DNA from: Sedimenticola sp.
GTDB taxonomy: Bacteria > Pseudomonadota > Gammaproteobacteria > Chromatiales > Chromatiaceae
Reading direction: 5' to 3'
Assembly: GCA_026992075.1 (NCBI GenBank)
Contig: JALXAM010000069.1
Coordinates: forward strand, 1 to 35,976
DNA length: 35,976 bases
A model generated the notes under the pieces. It saw only the letters and a list, made by a program, of their open reading frames with translations, had not been told where the DNA came from and searched no databases. Shown here in pieces: positions 1-9,541 of this stretch (position 1 is its first letter; each line of letters starts with the position of its first letter). The position numbers and the translations under genes are program-made.

Positions 1-305
1 GCCCCCGCCCCCTGCCAAGGCGGCTGCAACAATTCCAGCGGGAACCGGAAATCACCCTGGTCCAGGAAACCGAGGATCGTCAGGTACGGTTACGGATCCG
101 CAGCATCGACCGGCCAGGATTGCTGTCGCTCATCGCCCAGGCCATGGCCGATCTGGAAGTTAGGCTGCTGCAGGCGAAGATCACCACCATCGGCGCCGAA
201 GTGGACGATCTCTTCACCATCGCCGACAAGAACGGCCTGCCGCTGGATGATCCCGAACGGCTGGAAGCGCTGGTGAAACGGTTACGGCAACAGCTCTCCC
301 GCTGA
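1..305 (+). CDS. glnD: GlnD, C-terminal fragment (bifunctional PII uridylyltransferase/uridylyl-removing enzyme)
   Basis: This is the 3' end of a gene that begins upstream of the window; the reading frame is open from base 3 to the TGA at 303-305. GlnD uridylylates and deuridylylates the PII nitrogen-signalling proteins in response to glutamine. What is visible is the last ACT domain, the glutamine-sensing module. It shows the PRRLQQF-type linker, the IRSIDRPGLLSLIAQAMADL stretch typical of an ACT domain start, then a LLQAKITTIGAEVDDLF strand and a VKRLRQQL end helix. Its last 24 bases overlap the end of the convergent tsaB gene. The identification rests on the ACT sequence only, since the nucleotidyltransferase and HD domains are off the window. 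Confidence 0.9.
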   Translation, partial: PRPLPRRLQQFQREPEITLVQETEDRQVRLRIRSIDRPGLLSLIAQAMADLEVRLLQAKITTIGAEVDDLFTIADKNGLPLDDPERLEALVKRLRQQLSR

Positions 306-968
306 CTTCTTCGCCACCTGATTGCGCAGATAGACCGGCTGCGCCGCCTCCACCGGCACGGCGCCCCCGGCCGCCAGCAGGGCGGCACCCACGGTCGCCA
401 CATCCGTGGCCCGGATACGCCACCGGTGCAACACCCGCCGCGGCCGGAAACGGGGCGCCAAGGCCTCCAGGTGGGCATCCCAGCCACTGCCCACCCCCAC
501 CCAGTCATCACGGCTGGGGGCTTCCGCCCTTGGGGGCGGCACCACTCTTTCGTCCGACAGCAGGATCGGACCATCGTCACCTATCTCCACCGCCGCCCAG
601 TAGAGTTCCCCCATGCGGGCGTCCAGGGCTGGCAACAGGTGCCGGGCGCCGGTCTCGGCGAATCCCCCCTGGGACAGGGCCAGCAAGGTGGACACCGGCA
701 CCAGGGGTAGACCGGCCCCAAGGGCCAGTCCCTGGGCCACGGCGGTGGCGATACGAACTCCGGTGAAAGAGCCCGGCCCCCGGGAAAAGGCGATGGCGTC
801 CAGGTCTCGCAGCTCCAGCCCCGCCTCGGCCAGCACCTCCGACACCATGGGCAACACCAGGGCGCTGTGCTGCCGGGGTGCGTCTCGAAAGCGGGAGAGA
901 CATTCCTCCTCCAGCCGCAACGCCACGGAGCAGGCGGTCTCGGTGGTATCCAGGGCAAGCAGCTTCAC
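282..968 (-). CDS. tsaB: TsaB, tRNA threonylcarbamoyladenosine biosynthesis protein
   Basis: TsaB is the ASKHA-fold partner of TsaD. With TsaE and TsaC it makes the t6A modification at position 37 of ANN-decoding tRNAs in the cytoplasm. The 228-residue product matches the usual bacterial length. It opens with LALDTTETACSVAL, the first ASKHA phosphate-binding-like strand, and carries the hallmark SRGPGSFTGVRIATAVAQGLA near residues 63-84. The start is a GTG (966-968) with a GGAT stretch upstream. It lies 18 bases downstream of the small gene ending at 987, so the two are probably cotranscribed. Its 3' end runs 24 bases into glnD on the opposite strand. TsaB lacks the catalytic metal site of TsaD and acts as a dimerisation scaffold (family knowledge). 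Confidence 0.95.
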   Translation of the reverse strand: MKLLALDTTETACSVALRLEEECLSRFRDAPRQHSALVLPMVSEVLAEAGLELRDLDAIAFSRGPGSFTGVRIATAVAQGLALGAGLPLVPVSTLLALSQGGFAETGARHLLPALDARMGELYWAAVEIGDDGPILLSDERVVPPPRAEAPSRDDWVGVGSGWDAHLEALAPRFRPRRVLHRWRIRATDVATVGAALLAAGGAVPVEAAQPVYLRNQVAKKSAGELLP

Positions 969-986
969 TCGAAAGATCCGGACGGC

Positions 987-1226
987 TCAGGCGCTGAACT
1001 TTTCCATCCTTTCGCGGGCCTCCTGCCGGGCGGCCTCCAGCCGCTCCCGCAGCGCCCGCTCCAGGGTGCGGTAGACGCGGATCTCGGCACGCTGGTAGAC
1101 CGTTTCCGGGATCTGCCCGGCGAAGGTGATGAGCGCATTGCAGAAGGCCACATCCGCCTCCAGGGAGGAGATCTGGATCTTGAACCGGGCCGGCAATGGT
1201 CGTTTGCGTGCTGCCATCCGTGCCAT
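987..1226 (-). CDS. small hypothetical protein, 79 residues
   Basis: I do not recognise this protein. It is basic at the N-terminus (MARMAARKRPLPARF), then has a short alternating segment (KIQISSLEADVAF) and a long charged helix ending in RERLEAARQEARERMEKF, which looks amphipathic or coiled-coil. There is no signal peptide and no membrane segment. It starts with ATG at 1224-1226 and its stop lies 18 bases before the tsaB start, which suggests one transcript. A CTTACC/GGTAAG imperfect palindrome sits directly before the start codon. The codon usage looks like that of its neighbours and a second frame over the same bases gives no recognisable product, so this frame is preferred. Function unknown. 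Confidence 0.6.
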   Translation of the reverse strand: MARMAARKRPLPARFKIQISSLEADVAFCNALITFAGQIPETVYQRAEIRVYRTLERALRERLEAARQEARERMEKFSA

Positions 1227-1263
1227 CTTACCAAGGTAAGGACGGGCGAATCATGAAGCAGGC

Positions 1264-2034
1264 CTAATCCGACAACATTTCCCGCAGATGGGACGGCATG
1301 TTCTCCACCTCGCGGAAAATGGCCTCCTCCACATCCGCGTTGACGAAGCGGGAATCTGCCAGGTCTGTATGATCGAAACGGGCGCCGGCGAGGTGCGCGC
1401 CGTTGAGGAGGCTGTGCGTCACTTCCGCCTCCGTGAAGTTCGCCCCCTCCAGGGAGGCTCCGGTCAGGGTGGCGTTGTGGAACAGTGCGCCACGGAAGTT
1501 GGAACCTATGGCCACGGCCCGTTGCATGAAGGACTCCCAGAACAGCGCGCCACTGAATTCCCCCTCTTCCATGGCGATGTCTTTCATGTAAGCAGAAGAG
1601 AAGTTGGCCTCCCGGGCCTCCACTTCGTTGACATTGGCGCCGAACAGATTGGTCTTCACGAAACGGGCATGCGACAGGCGGGCTCCATCCAGCGTCACGT
1701 GAAAGAGGTCTGCTTCAGAGAAATCGGCCAGCTGCGCATTGCATTCGGCAAGATTGGCCCACTTGAGATCCGCGCCCCTGAGGCTGGCTCCGGTGAGATC
1801 GCAGCCGGGCATTTTGGTGTTGGAGAGATCCACTCCGTCGAGCAGGCTGCCCCGCAGGGCCACCCCACTGAGATCCCTGCCTGAAAAATCACAATGGCGC
1901 AGGTCGGTGAAGGGTGCCGGCATCTCGCAATCCCCCCGCTGCAATTCCGCAACAGCCCCCTGCGCCCAGATCAGGAACAACATCGTCAATGCAATGGCTT
2001 TCATTGCCCAGAGACCCGTTTTTTGTACATTCAT
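1264..2034 (-). CDS. exported pentapeptide-repeat protein
   Basis: A 256-residue protein built of an N-terminal signal peptide (hydrophobic core ALTMLFLIWAQGAVA, likely cleaved after AVA) followed by about 40 tandem A(D/N)LXX-type pentapeptide repeats, such as DFSGRDLSGVALRGSLLDGV and ANLAECNAQLADFSEADLF. Such repeats fold as a right-handed quadrilateral beta-helix. The start is set at 2034 because a GGGAGG Shine-Dalgarno lies 11 bases upstream; ATG 2004 is an alternative that keeps the signal peptide. It is transcribed divergently from sucA. Cytoplasmic pentapeptide proteins can mimic DNA and protect gyrase (Qnr/MfpA), but the signal peptide argues against that role here, and its function is unknown. 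Confidence 0.85.
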   Translation of the reverse strand: MNVQKTGLWAMKAIALTMLFLIWAQGAVAELQRGDCEMPAPFTDLRHCDFSGRDLSGVALRGSLLDGVDLSNTKMPGCDLTGASLRGADLKWANLAECNAQLADFSEADLFHVTLDGARLSHARFVKTNLFGANVNEVEAREANFSSAYMKDIAMEEGEFSGALFWESFMQRAVAIGSNFRGALFHNATLTGASLEGANFTEAEVTHSLLNGAHLAGARFDHTDLADSRFVNADVEEAIFREVENMPSHLREMLSD

Positions 2035-2160
2035 ACGATACGCCGCCTCCCGGCCCTGTGCTAGACTCCAACTTGGGTGCCAAACCAAAAAGTTCCGACC
2101 GGATCGGATGATTCAACACCCTTCGGGCAACAGAAATCAAACTGGACGAATGTCATAATC

Positions 2161-5018
2161 ATGCCCAAACCACTGGAATCCTGGCGCCGTTCATCACCAT
2201 TTTTCGATGGTAACGCTCCCTTCATCGAAAGTCTCTATGAATCCTGGCTGCGGGATCCCGCCAGTGTGCCGGAAAACTGGCGACGACAGTTCGAGCAGCT
2301 GCCCCAGGTGGACGGCCATCGCGGGCAGGAGCCATCCCACCTGGAGATCCAGCGGAATTTCCGGCGCCTGGCGCAGGAGCGTCGCCCCTGTCAGGCCGGC
2401 GGCGACGAGACCCTGGCCGCCGTGGCCGCGGCCAAACAGGCCTCGGTCCTGCGACTGATCAACGCCTACCGGGTGCGGGGGCACCAGAACGCGGACCTGG
2501 ATCCCTTGCACCTCACCGAAGTGGAGCCCCTGCCGGAACTGAGCCTGGCTTACCACAACCTCGGCGAGGAGGATCTCGACCGGGTGTTCAACACCGGCTC
2601 CCTGTTCGCCCCCGAACGACTTCCCCTGCGGGAGATCCTGGAGCTGCTGCAGAAGGTCTACACCGGCACCGTCGGCTCGGAATACATGCACATCACCGAC
2701 ACGGTGGAAAAACGCTGGATCCAACAACGCCTGGAGACCTACCGTACCCGCCCCGAGCTGGAACCCGAGGGCAAGCGCTGGATCCTGCGCATGCTCACCG
2801 CCGCCGAAGGGCTGGAGAAATACCTCCACACCCGCTTCGTCGGCCAGAAGCGCTTTTCCCTCGAAGGGGGTGAATCCCTCATCCCGCTGCTGGACGAGCT
2901 GATCCAGCGCGCCGGCCGTGACGGCCTGCAGGAGATCGTCATCGGCATGACCCACCGTGGCCGGATCAACGTTCTCACCAACATCTTGGGCAAACCGCCG
3001 GAAGAGATCTACGACGAATTCCAGGACCGCGGCCGTCATCACGGCGTCATGACCACCGGCGACGTGAAATACCACCAGGGTTTCTCCAGCAGCCTGGAGA
3101 CCCCCGGCGGCATCATCCACGTGGCGCTGGGATTCAACCCCTCGCACCTGGAGATCATCGACCCGGTGATCGAGGGTTCGGTACGCGCCCGCCAGCGGCG
3201 CCGGGGTGACCATGCCGGGGAGCAGGTGCTACCGGTACTGCTCCACGGCGACGCCGCCTTCGCCGGCCAGGGGGTGGTGCAGGAGACCTTCAACCTCTCC
3301 CAGGCCGAGGGCTTCACCACCGGCGGCACCGTCCACATCGTGGTCAACAACCAGATTGGCTTCACCACCTCCGACCCGCTCAACAGCCGCTCCACCACCT
3401 ATTGCACCGACGTGGCCAAGATGGTCCAGGCGCCCATCTTCCACGTCAACGGCGACGATCCGGAGGCGGTGATCTTCGTCACCCGGTTGGCCCTGGACTA
3501 TCGTAATCACTTCCACAAGGACGTGGTCATCGACCTGGTCTGCTACCGCCGCCAGGGCCACAATGAGGCCGATGAGCCGGCGGTGACCCAGCCCATCATG
3601 TACCAGAAGATCCGCATGCACCCCACCACCCGCACTTTGTATGCCGAACGGCTGGTGGCCGAGGGGATCATCACGCCGGAAGAGGCCCAGGCGATGGTGG
3701 ACCACTACCGGGAGCAGCTGGACAAGGGGGAGATCGTCAGCCGGCCGGTGCTGTGCGAGGTAAACAACCCCTACCGGGTGGACTGGCACCCTTACCTGAA
3801 GGGCAAATGGAACGATCCGGTGGATACCGCCATCCCACTGGAGGAGATCCAGCGCCTGGGAGAACGGTTGACCACCTTTCCCGATGGTTTCAAGCTCCAC
3901 CCGCGGGTGGAGCGCATCATGGAGGCCCGCCGCAGCATGACCCAGGGCAAGCAGCTGGCCGACTGGGGTTTCGGCGAGAACCTGGCCTACGCCTCCCTGG
4001 TGGACCAGGGCATACCGGTGCGGCTCTCCGGACAGGACTGTCGCCGCGGCACCTTTTTTCACCGCCATGCCATGGTGGTGGACCAGGAACATGGCGCCAA
4101 GTATCTGCCGTTGCAGCACATTCGGCGTGACCAGGCCCCCTTCATCGCCATCGACTCACCCTTGTCGGAAGAGGCTGTACTCGGTTTCGAATATGGCTAC
4201 GCCACCGCGGAGCCCCGGACCCTCACCATCTGGGAGGCCCAGTTCGGCGATTTCGCCAATGGCGCGCAGGTGGTCATCGACCAGTTCATCACTTCCGCCG
4301 GAGCCAAATGGGGGCTGCTGTGCGGCCTCACACTCTTCCTGCCCCATGGGCTGGAGGGCCAGGGCCCCGAGCACTCCTCGGCCCGCATCGAGCGCTGGAT
4401 GCAACTCTGCGCGGAGCAGAACATCCAGGTCTGCATACCCAGCACGCCGGCGCAGATGTTCCACCTGCTGCGCCGCCAGATGCTGCGCAAGTACCGTCGC
4501 CCCCTGGTGGTGATGACCCCCAAGAGCCTGCTGCGCCATCCACTGGCCACCTCCCCCCTGGACGCCTTCACTCAGGGCGCATTCCAGCCCGTCATCGGCG
4601 AACAGGATCCCCTCGATCCCGAACAGGTGGAGCAGGTGATCATGTGCAGCGGCAAGATCTACTATGAACTACTGGAAGCGCGCCGTGCCCGTGGTCTGGA
4701 GAAGGTGGCCATCGTCCGTATCGAGCAGCTCTACCCCTTTCCGAGAAAGGATTTCGACGCCATGGTCGCCTCCTTCCCCATAGCCCATACATTCATCTGG
4801 TGCCAGGAGGAGCCCCAGAACCAGGGCGCCTGGGACCAGATCAAGCACCGCTTCTCGCGCATGGTGAAGGCCGGCAAGTGGGTCTTCTACGTGGGCCGCC
4901 GGGCCGCCGCCGCCCCTGCCACCGGCTACCACAGCGTCCACGTGCAAGAGCAGCAGAAGATCATCGACGACGCCCTCAGTGGCCGTTTCGACCCTGAACT
5001 GAACCAGAGGATGTTCTG

Positions 5019-5019
<1 letters not shown>
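2161..5019 (+). CDS. sucA: 2-oxoglutarate dehydrogenase E1 component
   Basis: The thiamine-diphosphate-dependent decarboxylase of the 2-oxoglutarate dehydrogenase complex converts 2-oxoglutarate to CO2 and a succinyl group carried on E2 lipoate, in the cytoplasmic TCA cycle. The product from ATG 2161 is 952 residues (E. coli SucA is 933) and begins with the E2-binding N-terminal segment [20 protein letters not shown]. The family's [14 protein letters not shown] appears near residue 110, and the ThDP/Mg site GDAAFAGQG ending in [10 protein letters not shown] lies near residues 363-400. The frame stays open upstream to a GTG at 2077, but the internal ATG fits the family start; its Shine-Dalgarno is weak (GGACGA). 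The stop overlaps the sucB start as TGATG. Confidence 0.97.
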
Positions 5020-6269
<1,250 letters not shown>

Positions 6270-6284
6270 GGAAGCGGCAACCCA

Positions 6285-6694
6285 ATGCCCACCATTCTGC
6301 TACTCTTTGGCTGGAGGCTGTTTTTCTACGCCAACGAAGGTAACGAACCCATCCATGGGGATCTCGAAAAATTGCCGTCCAAGCAATTTTTCTCCAAGCA
6401 AACCGAAAACGCGGTTTCCGGTTTGCTTCATTTTCAATCACTTGCGTGATTGAAAATGGCGGGACTTCCATATCCCGCACGGGCACCTCGAATTTTTCGA
6501 GGTGCCCCCATGTTCATTGCCAAAAAGGCGACATGGAATGCAAATTCTGGCTCAACACGGAAACATTCGATATCGAAGAAGCCTACGCCTACGGCTTGAC
6601 ACCCAAAGCCCGGAAACAGATACGGCGCATCATTTTTGAACACTTCGATTACATTGTTGAGCAGTGGGAAGTTTTTCAGGCAAGTCAGTCATGA
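6285..6694 (+). pseudogene. DUF4160 family gene split by a hairpin-array insertion
   Basis: The N-terminal part starts at ATG 6285 (MPTILLLFGWRLFFYANEGN, then EPIH) and the C-terminal part resumes at 6509 (HVHCQKGDMECKFWL and on to the TGA at 6692-6694). Joined at the repeated CAT codon (6354-6356 and 6509-6511) they give one ordinary DUF4160 protein of about 85 residues with the family's NEGNEP-x-HVH motif. The 155 bases between are not a multiple of three and bring a TGA at 6447-6449, so the full protein cannot be made. A GTG at 6446 opens an 82-codon frame that reads the C-terminal half and ends in a four-base ATGA overlap with the next gene. DUF4160 genes often sit beside DUF2442 genes in putative toxin-antitoxin-like pairs (family knowledge; function unproven). 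Confidence 0.85.
6357..6511. mobile_element. 155-base MITE-like insertion made of five consecutive hairpins
   Basis: The segment interrupts the DUF4160 gene between two CAT triplets, which could be a 3-base target duplication. Its ends are imperfect inverted repeats: 6357-6373 (GGGGATCTCGAAAAATT) and the reverse complement of 6491-6508 (GGGGCACCTCGAAAAATT), differing by one gap and one mismatch. Inside are five back-to-back perfect or near-perfect stems: 6366-6375/6383-6392 (10 bp); 6396-6405/6419-6428 (10 bp, plus an inner 4-bp stem); 6429-6441/6446-6458 (13 bp, TTGC loop); 6459-6464/6473-6478 (6 bp); and 6481-6492/6496-6507 (12 bp). There is no coding capacity. Mobility is inferred from the clean interruption and end repeats; no transposase source is visible in the window. 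Confidence 0.75.
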
Positions 6695-6948
6695 AAAAAT
6701 ATCATTTCGTAAAAGATATTCACTTCAAAGACGGCATGATCCACCTGGTGGTGGATGGTAAAAGCATCAGCCGGAAACTTTCCGAACTCTCCCACAAACT
6801 GGCAGAAGCGTCGGAAAAAGAACTTCTGGATTTTGAAATCTCGCCTTCCGGTTACGGAATACACTGGCCTGCCCTGGATGAAGACATCTCCATCGACGGT
6901 TTGCTCGGCATCACCCACATGCCTGGCTTCAGTCGAAAAAGCGCATAA
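6691..6948 (+). CDS. DUF2442 family protein
   Basis: An 85-residue protein beginning MKKYHFVKDIHFKDGMIHLV, with a DGKSISRKLSEL segment and the family-typical ending GYGIHWPALDEDISIDGLLG. DUF2442 proteins are small alpha/beta proteins, commonly the second gene after DUF4160, and have been proposed as partners in toxin-antitoxin-like modules; the biochemical role is not established. The ATG overlaps the stop of the DUF4160 frame (ATGA at 6691-6694), so translation was probably coupled to the upstream gene. The gene is AT-richer than its neighbours (AAAAAATATCATTTCGTAAA at the start), which fits horizontal acquisition. It ends 11 bases before the fumarase start. Confidence 0.85.
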   Translation: MKKYHFVKDIHFKDGMIHLVVDGKSISRKLSELSHKLAEASEKELLDFEISPSGYGIHWPALDEDISIDGLLGITHMPGFSRKSA

Positions 6949-6959
6949 AACGAGGTTAC

Positions 6960-8474
6960 ATGAGCGTCATTCGCACCGCTGATTTCATCCAGAGCATCGC
7001 CGACGCGCTGCAGTTCATCTCCTGTTACCACCCGCTGGACTTCATCCAGGCGGTGGGCCGTGCCTGGGAGAAGGAGCGGTCGCCGGCGGCGAAGGACGCC
7101 CTGGCCCAGATCCTGGTGAACTCGCGCATGGCCGCCGAGGGAAGGCGCCCGGTCTGCCAGGACACCGGCATCGTGGTGGCCTTCCTGGAGCTGGGCAGCG
7201 AGGTGCGCTTCGAGGCGGGTGCCGACCTGGAGAACATGGTCAACGAAGGGGTGCGCCGCGCCTACACCGACCCCGACAACCCCCTGCGCGCCTCCATCGT
7301 GGCGCCGCCCTATGGCCAGCGGAAGAACACCGGCGACAACACCCCAGCGGTGATCCACACCCGCCTGGTGCCTGGCGACAAGGTGACCATCAAGCTGGCG
7401 GCCAAGGGGGGCGGCTCGGAAAACAAGGCGCGCTTCGCCATGCTCAACCCCGCCACCAACCTGGTGCAGTGGGTGGTGGAGACCCTCCCCACCTTGGGCG
7501 CCGGCTGGTGCCCACCCGGCATCCTGGGCATCGGCATCGGCGGCACCGCCGAGAAGGCAATGCTGCTGGCCAAGGAGTCGCTCATGGCGCCGGTGGACAT
7601 CCAAGCGTTGATGGAACGCGGTCCCGCCGACTGGAAGGAGGAGCTGCGCCTGGAAATCTACGAGAAGGTCAACGCCCTGGGCATCGGTGCCCAGGGACTG
7701 GGCGGGGTGACCACGGTGGTGGACGTGAAGATCCTCGACTACCCCACCCACGCCGCATCGCTGCCGGTGGCACTCATCCCCAACTGCGCCGCCACCCGCC
7801 ACATCGAGTTCGAGCTGGACGGCAGCGGCCCCGCCGGGTTCACTCCACCCTCCCCTGACGACTGGCCCGCCGTAACTTGGCAGCCCGACAGCAACGCCAT
7901 CCCGGTGAATCTCGACCAGATCACCCGTGAGGAGATCACCCGCTGGAAGCCCGGCGACCGGCTGCTGCTCTCCGGCAGGATGCTCACCGGCCGCGACGCC
8001 GCCCACCGCCGCATCCAGGAGATGCTGGAGCGCGGCGAACCCCTGCCGGTGGATTTTCGCGACCGCTTCATCTACTACGTGGGACCGGTGGACCCGGTGG
8101 GCGACGAGGTGGTGGGCCCCGCCGGCCCCACCACCGCCACCCGCATGGACAGGTACACCGAGATGATGCTGGGCGAGCTGGGACTCATGGGCATGATCGG
8201 CAAGGCCGAACGCGGCCCCGAGGCCATCGAGGCGATCAAGCGCCACAAGGCGGTCTATCTCATCGCCGTGGGGGGCGCCGCCTACCTGGTCTCCAAAGCG
8301 ATCCGCCGAGCGAAGGTGGTGGCCTTCGAGGACCTGGGCATGGAGGCGATCTACGAGTTCGAGGTGGATAAGATGCCGGTGATGGTGGCGGTGGATAGCG
8401 AAGGCCACTCGGTGCACCAGCAGGGACCGGCGGAATGGCGCATCCGGCTCTCCGAAATCGGTGGACGATCATGA
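6960..8474 (+). CDS. fumA: class I (iron-sulfur) fumarate hydratase
   Basis: This oxygen-sensitive [4Fe-4S] hydratase interconverts fumarate and malate in the TCA cycle. The single-chain 504-residue protein joins the N-terminal lyase domain and the C-terminal beta/alpha domain, as in FumA/FumB. Likely cluster cysteines are C66 (VCQDTG), C184 (GWCPPG) and C276 (PNCAATRH); their spacing matches that known for E. coli FumA. The C-terminal domain carries VGPAGPTTATRMDRY and AVGGAAYLVSKAI. A GAGG Shine-Dalgarno lies five bases before the ATG. Placement downstream of sucAB suggests TCA-linked expression, although the DUF4160/DUF2442 insertion now separates them. The stop overlaps the next gene (ATGA). 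Confidence 0.96.
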   Translation: MSVIRTADFIQSIADALQFISCYHPLDFIQAVGRAWEKERSPAAKDALAQILVNSRMAAEGRRPVCQDTGIVVAFLELGSEVRFEAGADLENMVNEGVRRAYTDPDNPLRASIVAPPYGQRKNTGDNTPAVIHTRLVPGDKVTIKLAAKGGGSENKARFAMLNPATNLVQWVVETLPTLGAGWCPPGILGIGIGGTAEKAMLLAKESLMAPVDIQALMERGPADWKEELRLEIYEKVNALGIGAQGLGGVTTVVDVKILDYPTHAASLPVALIPNCAATRHIEFELDGSGPAGFTPPSPDDWPAVTWQPDSNAIPVNLDQITREEITRWKPGDRLLLSGRMLTGRDAAHRRIQEMLERGEPLPVDFRDRFIYYVGPVDPVGDEVVGPAGPTTATRMDRYTEMMLGELGLMGMIGKAERGPEAIEAIKRHKAVYLIAVGGAAYLVSKAIRRAKVVAFEDLGMEAIYEFEVDKMPVMVAVDSEGHSVHQQGPAEWRIRLSEIGGRS

Positions 8475-8836
8475 GCAGGCTCACGGCTCTCTGGCTGGCA
8501 CTGGCCACCCTACCCGCCTGGAGCGGTGAAGCCGACGTGCTGGACGTCAAGGTGTTGCCGGGAAGCAATGGCTGGAACTTCCAGGTGAGCGTGCGCCATG
8601 ACGATCAGGGCTGGGGCCACTACGCAGACGCCTGGGAGATCCTGACGCCGGACGGCAGGCTCGTTGCCCGCCGCGTTCTCTATCACCCTCACGTGGAGGA
8701 GCAGCCCTTCACCCGCAGCTTGAGCCACGTGCAGGTTCCAAAAGGGGTGGAGGCGGTGGTGATCCGCGCGCACGACAAGGTGCACGGCTATGGCGGAAAG
8801 ACCGTCACCCTGCCCTGGCCACCCGCACAGCACTGA
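8471..8836 (+). CDS. small exported protein coupled to fumarase, function unknown
   Basis: A 121-residue protein with a clear signal peptide (MSRLTALWLALATLPAWSGE) and a mature domain of about 100 residues rich in beta-forming stretches. These include VLDVKVLPGSNGWNFQVSV, HYADAWEILTPDGRLVARRV and VVIRAHDKVHGYGGKTVTL. It has no cysteine after the signal sequence and no membrane helix, so a soluble periplasmic location is likely. The ATG overlaps the fumarase stop by four bases (ATGA), which implies translational coupling. I do not recognise a named family; the pattern looks like a compact immunoglobulin-like or beta-sandwich domain, which is inference. The gene ends 27 bases before the convergent META-domain gene. 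Confidence 0.75.
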   Translation: MSRLTALWLALATLPAWSGEADVLDVKVLPGSNGWNFQVSVRHDDQGWGHYADAWEILTPDGRLVARRVLYHPHVEEQPFTRSLSHVQVPKGVEAVVIRAHDKVHGYGGKTVTLPWPPAQH

Positions 8837-8863
8837 GAAAACCGGCTCCCCACACCATCCCGG

Positions 8864-9541
8864 TCAGGGATTCCCGGTGGCAAACCGGGCGATGCGGTTA
8901 CCCGATTCGTCGAAGAGATCAAGCAGTTTGCCCCGCTGCTTCCATCCCACAGCCTTCTGCAGCATCGACTGGTAGGCGGTCTCCAGTTCATAGCCCGATT
9001 CACAGTGCATGCGGGTGCTGCCCGCGGGCCCGAAACTCAGCCGGTCACCCTCCAGGGTATAGGGCGCCATGAAGTGGTTGCAGCCGGAGAATCCGGCAGC
9101 CTTACCGGTGCTGGGCTGCAACACCAGGTAGGCATCCCGCCGCTTGCCCGATGGTACACGCCGCCCCTGCAGCTCCACCAGCACCCAATGGGTGCCCTCC
9201 AGCGGCACCTTTGGCAGGGCATCGCATTTGCGCACGGCGCTATCGAGCACCTTGGTCACCACGAAGACCGTTCTCCGTTTGCCAGCGACAAGATCGAGCC
9301 TATGCTTCAGCTCCCCTTCCACCTTCACCCACAACGGCTCACCAGCCTTCTGCTTTTCCAGGTAGATCCGCTCCAGCTCTGCATTGGCTGCCTGCTGGGC
9401 CACCGGCCAGCGATCTCCGCTGACGCAATCCTCGAACAGCCCTGCATCGGCCAGATAACGAAACTGGCCGGTATACACCTTGGGAGCGGCTTCTCCCACC
9501 GTCACCAGAAGTCCCAACAGGACCGGCAGCAACAAACGCAT
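8864..9541 (-). CDS. META/HslJ-domain exported protein
   Basis: A 225-residue protein with signal peptide MRLLLPVLLGLLVTVGEAA. The middle part (about residues 20-110, YTGQFRYLADAGLFEDCVSG onward) resembles the NlpE-like beta-barrel seen in front of META domains. The C-terminal half is a META domain of the HslJ type, with EGTHWVLVELQGRRVP, FSGCNHFMAPYTLEGDRLSF and STRMHCESG. In E. coli, HslJ is a heat-inducible outer-membrane lipoprotein linked to novobiocin resistance; META domains are otherwise of unknown role in the envelope. No lipobox is visible, so this one is probably periplasmic. Its start codon shares one base with the stop of the upstream bolA-family gene, so the two form an operon. 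Confidence 0.85.
   Translation of the reverse strand: MRLLLPVLLGLLVTVGEAAPKVYTGQFRYLADAGLFEDCVSGDRWPVAQQAANAELERIYLEKQKAGEPLWVKVEGELKHRLDLVAGKRRTVFVVTKVLDSAVRKCDALPKVPLEGTHWVLVELQGRRVPSGKRRDAYLVLQPSTGKAAGFSGCNHFMAPYTLEGDRLSFGPAGSTRMHCESGYELETAYQSMLQKAVGWKQRGKLLDLFDESGNRIARFATGNP

Noticed and set aside
3229-4119. Long open frames opposite sucA (2194-3213, 3229-4119) and opposite other GC-rich genes such as sdhA, prfC, ligA and the M16 protease
   Set aside because: They are antisense shadows caused by high GC. Their translations are low-complexity and rich in His, Gly and Val, with no family resemblance, while the opposite strand is a clear conserved gene.
6357-6511. CRISPR array or attC-like integron site for the hairpin stretch
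   Set aside because: The hairpins differ in sequence, there are no equal repeats with unique spacers, and no integron core site (GTTRRRY pair) or cas gene is present.
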